The notes under the pieces are model-generated. The model saw only the letters and a program-made list of their open reading frames with translations, searched no databases and had not been told where the DNA came from. DNA of 43,126 nucleotides from the NCBI RefSeq assembly GCF_018130245.1, contig NZ_JAFCKP010000030.1:1-43126 (forward strand), read 5' to 3'. Positions 39,735-43,126 of the stretch are shown here, in pieces. Each line of letters begins with the position of its first letter. Position 1 is the first letter of the stretch. This DNA comes from Bradyrhizobium sp. SZCCT0231. GTDB lineage: Bacteria; Pseudomonadota; Alphaproteobacteria; Rhizobiales; Xanthobacteraceae. Both the position numbers and the translations under genes were made by a program.

Positions 39735-40457
39735 TCACGCCGACCGGGCGGCATCGACCCGATCGCTGTCGCCGCGCAAAAATTCCCGCCGGCGCTCGGC
39801 CATCCGGCTCTCGCCGCTCTCCTCGCCAAAACAGAGGTCGAAATCGTTGCACTGCGTGCAGACCGGCGTCGTGCACATCACGAAGCCGTCGTCCTCGCAC
39901 AGCATGCGGTAGAAGAAGCGCTTCCAGCGCATGTTCTTCGTGTTGCGGCTCGCCAGCGGCGCAAAATGACGCATCAGCAGGCGCGACAGTTCCGATCGCT
40001 CGCGCAACCCGAGATCTTCCCAGAGATGGTTCGGCTCCATCGCGCGGCGCGCCACCATCGCCGCCAGCCAGCGGCCGACATCGCCGTCGGTCGAACGCTG
40101 TGCGAGCAGGAGATCGCGCACCATGATGGCGTCGTCGTCGCTCTCGGACACGGATCTCGGCATCCACGCGAATGCGCGGACCAACGCGGAGGGGAAATTG
40201 CGAGCGAGCAGGTCGTTGAGCTCCTGCTCCGACAGACCGGCGCGCTCGGCGAGAGGACCGCCGTCCATCGCCGCTGCGGCCAGGATCGAGGCCAGCACAT
40301 GACGGTCGAAATCGGCGTCGTCGCGGATATCGGCCTCCACCGGATCACGGCCGGTCAGAAGACGGTAGAATTCTATTCCTGCATGCGGCCCGCAGGCGCC
40401 GGAGCCTGCCAGTGGACGTGCTGTCGCTTCGATCGTACTCGCTTGCGCCGCGATCAC
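39735..40457 (-). CDS. nifQ: Molybdenum donor NifQ
   Basis: A 240-residue protein that helps supply Mo for FeMo-co. The diagnostic cysteine motif C-x4-C-x2-C-x5-C occupies residues 195-209 (CTTPVCTQCNDFDLC). The preceding helical part (LMRHFAPLASRNTKNMRWKRFFYR) is typical. It lies 76 bases after nifH, beyond a strong hairpin. Confidence 0.93.
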   Translation of the reverse strand: MIAAQASTIEATARPLAGSGACGPHAGIEFYRLLTGRDPVEADIRDDADFDRHVLASILAAAAMDGGPLAERAGLSEQELNDLLARNFPSALVRAFAWMPRSVSESDDDAIMVRDLLLAQRSTDGDVGRWLAAMVARRAMEPNHLWEDLGLRERSELSRLLMRHFAPLASRNTKNMRWKRFFYRMLCEDDGFVMCTTPVCTQCNDFDLCFGEESGESRMAERRREFLRGDSDRVDAARSA

Positions 40458-40498
40458 GGAAGGCTCCGCCGGTTATGCCGCAGGGTCGTCGAAAAGGG

Positions 40499-40526
40499 GC
40501 CGGCCTCCCAATGCGGGGAGGCCGGC
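40499..40526 (-). terminator. Strong hairpin between nifH and nifQ
   Basis: A perfect 11-base-pair stem (GCCGGCCTCCC and its complement) with a 6-base loop lies 8 bases after the nifH stop. On the minus strand it is followed by CCCCTTTT. It may end a share of transcripts or protect the abundant nifH message from decay while allowing some readthrough to nifQ and irr. Confidence 0.55.
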
Positions 40527-40533
40527 AGGATGG

Positions 40534-41566
<1,033 letters not shown>

Positions 41567-41576
41567 GCATCCAAAT

Positions 41577-41592
41577 AGCAACTGGCGTGCCA
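41577..41592 (-). promoter_or_regulatory. Sigma54 (-24/-12) promoter of nifH
   Basis: The minus strand reads TGGCACGCCAGTTGCT, a full consensus match with GG-N10-GC spacing. The start would be near 41566. A perfect 12-base AT-rich palindrome, CGAAATATTTCG (41629-41640), lies between promoter and activator sites, where DNA bending by IHF might help. Confidence 0.85.
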
Positions 41593-41661
41593 TTCGCTGC
41601 GCGCGCACTAAGGCGCTGAATGCGCTCGCGAAATATTTCGATGCAAGTGGCCGACAGAAGC

Positions 41662-41677
41662 TGTGTCGAACCCTACA
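41662..41677. promoter_or_regulatory. NifA upstream activator site 1 for nifH
   Basis: TGTGTCGAACCCTACA is a perfect TGT-N10-ACA site, centred about 103 bases upstream of the predicted nifH start. Confidence 0.75.
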
Positions 41678-41690
41678 GAGGTACGGCCTC

Positions 41691-41706
41691 TGTCAGAAAT
41701 CGGACA
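41691..41706. promoter_or_regulatory. NifA upstream activator site 2 for nifH
   Basis: TGTCAGAAATCGGACA is a second perfect TGT-N10-ACA site, 29 bases from the first and about 132 bases upstream of the nifH start. Paired sites are usual for strong nifH promoters. Confidence 0.75.
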
Positions 41707-41719
41707 AGGATCGCAGCGC

Positions 41720-41735
41720 TGGCGGTGCAAATGCA
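41720..41735 (+). promoter_or_regulatory. Weak sigma54-like element facing the receiver gene
   Basis: TGGCGGTGCAAATGCA keeps GG-N10-GC but has a poor -24 tail and an ATGC -12 box. If used, it would start near 41746 and share the nifH activator sites, but these would be unusually close. Confidence 0.3.
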
Positions 41736-41810
41736 CCGCAACCGCCGCTGCGCGGACGCGGAACGGAAATTGCTAACTGTCGTTGCGAAGCGGCTTGAGG
41801 AGAGCAACAG

Positions 41811-42245
41811 ATGCAGATCGGTGTCGAGACAGCCAAGGCCGTCGACCAGCGGCGCGTATTCGTGGTCGACGAGGACGAGATCACCCGCGCGGCGCTGCAG
41901 TTCATGCTGCATGACGAGATCGAGACGCATGAGCTGGCGACGCCCGAAGAGGCCTATGCCAAAGGCGTGGACTGGCTCAAGCCGGACGTGGTGCTGCTCG
42001 GGGTCTCCTTCCTGAAGGCACGCGGTCCCGGCCTGATCGGCGAGCTCGGCGCGAGATTTCCCGGCGTCCGCATTCTCATCGTCACCGACAAGTCCGACGA
42101 GACCACTGCGGTCGAAGGGATGAAGGCCGGCGCCCACGGCGCCGTGGTGAAGCCGCTGACGCTGGAAGGCGTGCGCAAGAAGGTCGACACCATCCTCGGC
42201 CGCGGCGGCGCCGCGCCGCTGGTCCAGCTCAGCGTGATGAAATAG
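41811..42245 (+). CDS. Receiver-domain protein lacking the phosphoacceptor Asp
   Basis: A 144-residue single-domain response-regulator-like protein. The acidic patch VVDEDE, Thr in VTDKS and Lys in VVKPLT are in place, but the strand that should read LLDV reads LLGV (Gly64), so the usual phosphoryl Asp is missing. It therefore probably acts without phosphorylation, perhaps as a binding partner. GAGGAGAGC precedes the ATG. It is divergent from nifH and followed 9 bases later by the ArsC-like gene, so a nitrogen-fixation role is likely. Confidence 0.82.
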   Translation: MQIGVETAKAVDQRRVFVVDEDEITRAALQFMLHDEIETHELATPEEAYAKGVDWLKPDVVLLGVSFLKARGPGLIGELGARFPGVRILIVTDKSDETTAVEGMKAGAHGAVVKPLTLEGVRKKVDTILGRGGAAPLVQLSVMK

Positions 42246-42254
42246 AGCCCGGCG

Positions 42255-42665
42255 GTGGCGACCGTGCTGTTCTACCAGAAGCCGGGCTGCGGGACCAACG
42301 CGCGGCAGATCCGCGCGCTGGAATCGGCAGGCCATCAGGTGATCGCGAAGAGCCTTTTGACTGAGCCCTGGACAGCAGAGCGTCTGCTCGGCTTCTTCGG
42401 CGCAACGCCCGTCACCTCCTGGTTCAACCCAGCCGCGCCGCGGATCAAATCCGGCGAGGTCGAGCCGGCGGAGATCGATGCCGCGGGCGCGATCACGCTG
42501 ATGCTGCACGATCCCCTGCTGATCCGGCGGCCGCTGATCGAAATTGACGGCGCCAGATGTGCCGGTTTCGACCGCGAACCGGTTCCATCACTGCTCGGCG
42601 GCGAGCGAAGCGACCTTCAGGGCTGCACGCGGCCGGAGACGATGCCGCGTTGCGCTGAACAATGA
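42255..42665 (+). CDS. ArsC-like nitrogenase-associated protein
   Basis: A 136-residue thioredoxin-fold protein of the ArsC/Spx superfamily, in the group of nitrogenase-associated proteins found in nif clusters. VLFYQKPGCGTNARQIRALE has a single Cys in place of CxxC, as in ArsC; a later segment LLIRRPLIEIDG is the family hallmark. The start is GTG at 42255. Its role in nitrogen fixation is not established. It overlaps nothing and converges on the ferredoxin remnant. Confidence 0.85.
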   Translation: MATVLFYQKPGCGTNARQIRALESAGHQVIAKSLLTEPWTAERLLGFFGATPVTSWFNPAAPRIKSGEVEPAEIDAAGAITLMLHDPLLIRRPLIEIDGARCAGFDREPVPSLLGGERSDLQGCTRPETMPRCAEQ

Positions 42666-42668
42666 GAC

Positions 42669-42950
42669 TCAGCTCCGCGCCAGCACCATCACCAGGCGAT
42701 CGACGCGCCGGCCCTGCTTCAGGTGCTCATCGACGATCTCGTCGATGTCCTCCGGCGTCGTCGGCCTGTACCAGACCCCGTCGGGATAGACGACCATCAG
42801 CGGACCGGCGGCGCAGAAGCCGAGACAACCCGATGCGGTGAAGCCGACATCGGTGAGTCCCTTCGCCTCGATCGCCTTGCCGAGCCGCTCCCACAGCGGC
42901 CCGCCGCCGGACGCGCCACAGCTTCCGCGCGGATGACCCGGCGGACGCCA
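42669..42950 (-). pseudogene. 2Fe-2S ferredoxin gene, 5' end removed by an insertion
   Basis: The remaining 92 codons encode the thioredoxin-like 2Fe-2S ferredoxin type found in nif clusters: R-P-P-G-H-P-R-G-S-C-G, then ASGCLGFCAAGPLMVVYPDGVWY and a helical end LVMVLARS. Three of the four expected Cys are present (in GSCG and SGCLGFC). The N-terminal part with the first Cys is missing: upstream of R the frame reads only W, L, R and then a stop, and there is no start codon. The break coincides with the start of insertion-sequence DNA. It is probably non-functional. Confidence 0.75.
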
Positions 42951-43126
42951 TAGGCGTTAAGTTTATTCTTGAGTGTTGGAATCACACGTGATTCCAAGGG
43001 GCATGGCAGACGAATCGCTTCTGAACGAGGACTGGACGAGAGTGGTTGCGCAGCTGGGTGGAGCTGAGCAGCTTGAGACGAGTGCGCGCCAGACGACGGC
43101 TTTCGTGCGGCGGCGCCAAATTCCAG
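42951..43126 (+). mobile_element. Left end of an IS4-type insertion sequence (partial)
   Basis: The sequence after the ferredoxin break is AT-richer and leads into a transposase gene. It contains a perfect 10-base inverted repeat, TTGGAATCAC-AC-GTGATTCCAA (42976-42997), just upstream of the transposase start. The exact element end is uncertain by about 10 bases, and the other end lies outside the window. Confidence 0.6.
43003..43126 (+). CDS. IS4-family transposase, N-terminal part only
   Basis: The first 41 codons are visible before the window ends. The start MADESLLNEDWTRVVAQLGG, followed by LETSARQTTAF, matches the N-terminal region of IS4-family transposases common in rhizobia. AAGGGG precedes the ATG. 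The catalytic DDE residues lie beyond the window. Confidence 0.65.
   Translation, partial: MADESLLNEDWTRVVAQLGGAEQLETSARQTTAFVRRRQIP

Overview
The window is high-GC alphaproteobacterial DNA and reads as the chromosome of a Bradyrhizobium-type diazotroph. The gene order hupUV, hupSLCDFGHIJK, hypABFCDE, hoxXA is the one known from Bradyrhizobium hydrogenase clusters. It is joined here to a nif/fix block (nifH, nifQ, a nif-linked irr paralogue, nifV, cysE, nifW, fixABCX). The presence of nifV (homocitrate synthase) suggests a strain able to fix nitrogen free-living, as photosynthetic bradyrhizobia do. Species level cannot be read from the window alone.

Layout. (1) 1-4500 is an accessory edge: about 740 bases without a convincing gene that resemble a dispersed Bradyrhizobium repeat, a UPF0158 gene, a Tat/lipoprotein-type alpha/beta hydrolase, and a NERD-nuclease plus UvrD-like helicase gene. 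Two degenerate 75-base direct repeats flank these genes. (2) 4506-28498 is the H2-uptake locus, all on the minus strand. Read in transcription order it holds hupN (Ni transporter), a DUF3422 gene, hupU-hupV (H2 sensor), a 404-base regulatory gap with a nested palindromic repeat and a sigma54 promoter, hupS-hupL-hupC-hupD-hupF, and a second sigma54 promoter. Then come hupG-H-I-J-K, hypA-B-F-C-D-E, hypX/hoxX, hoxA and hupT, almost all joined by 4-base stop/start overlaps. (3) 28706-32852 is molybdenum handling: modD (minus), modA-modB-modC (plus, with modC fused in frame to a DUF2478 domain), and a stand-alone mop molbindin (minus). (4) 32977-41418 is the nitrogen-fixation block on the minus strand. 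(5) 41811-42665 holds two small genes divergent from nifH: a receiver-domain protein that lacks its phosphoacceptor Asp, and an ArsC-like nitrogenase-associated protein. (6) The right edge is a 2Fe-2S ferredoxin gene whose 5' end is cut off by an IS4-type insertion sequence that runs out of the window.

How it works together. Nitrogenase releases H2; HupSL with cytochrome b HupC oxidises it and returns electrons to respiration. HupN supplies Ni, and HypA-F, HypX and HupD/F/G/H/I/J/K build the NiFe site. HupUV, HupT and HoxA sense H2 and should drive the sigma54 promoters. FixABCX feeds electrons to NifH, NifQ and ModABC/Mop supply Mo, and NifV/CysE/NifW support FeMo-co and P-cluster biogenesis. 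By eye, near-consensus -24/-12 promoters (GG-N10-GC) lie before hupS, hupG, fixA, nifV, nifH and modA. NifA-type TGT-N10-ACA sites accompany the nifH (two), nifV and modA promoters, with a one-base variant at fixA; none was seen at the two hup promoters. modABC therefore looks wired into the nitrogen-fixation regulon, while the hup operons look wired to HoxA. No tRNA, rRNA or CRISPR array was seen.
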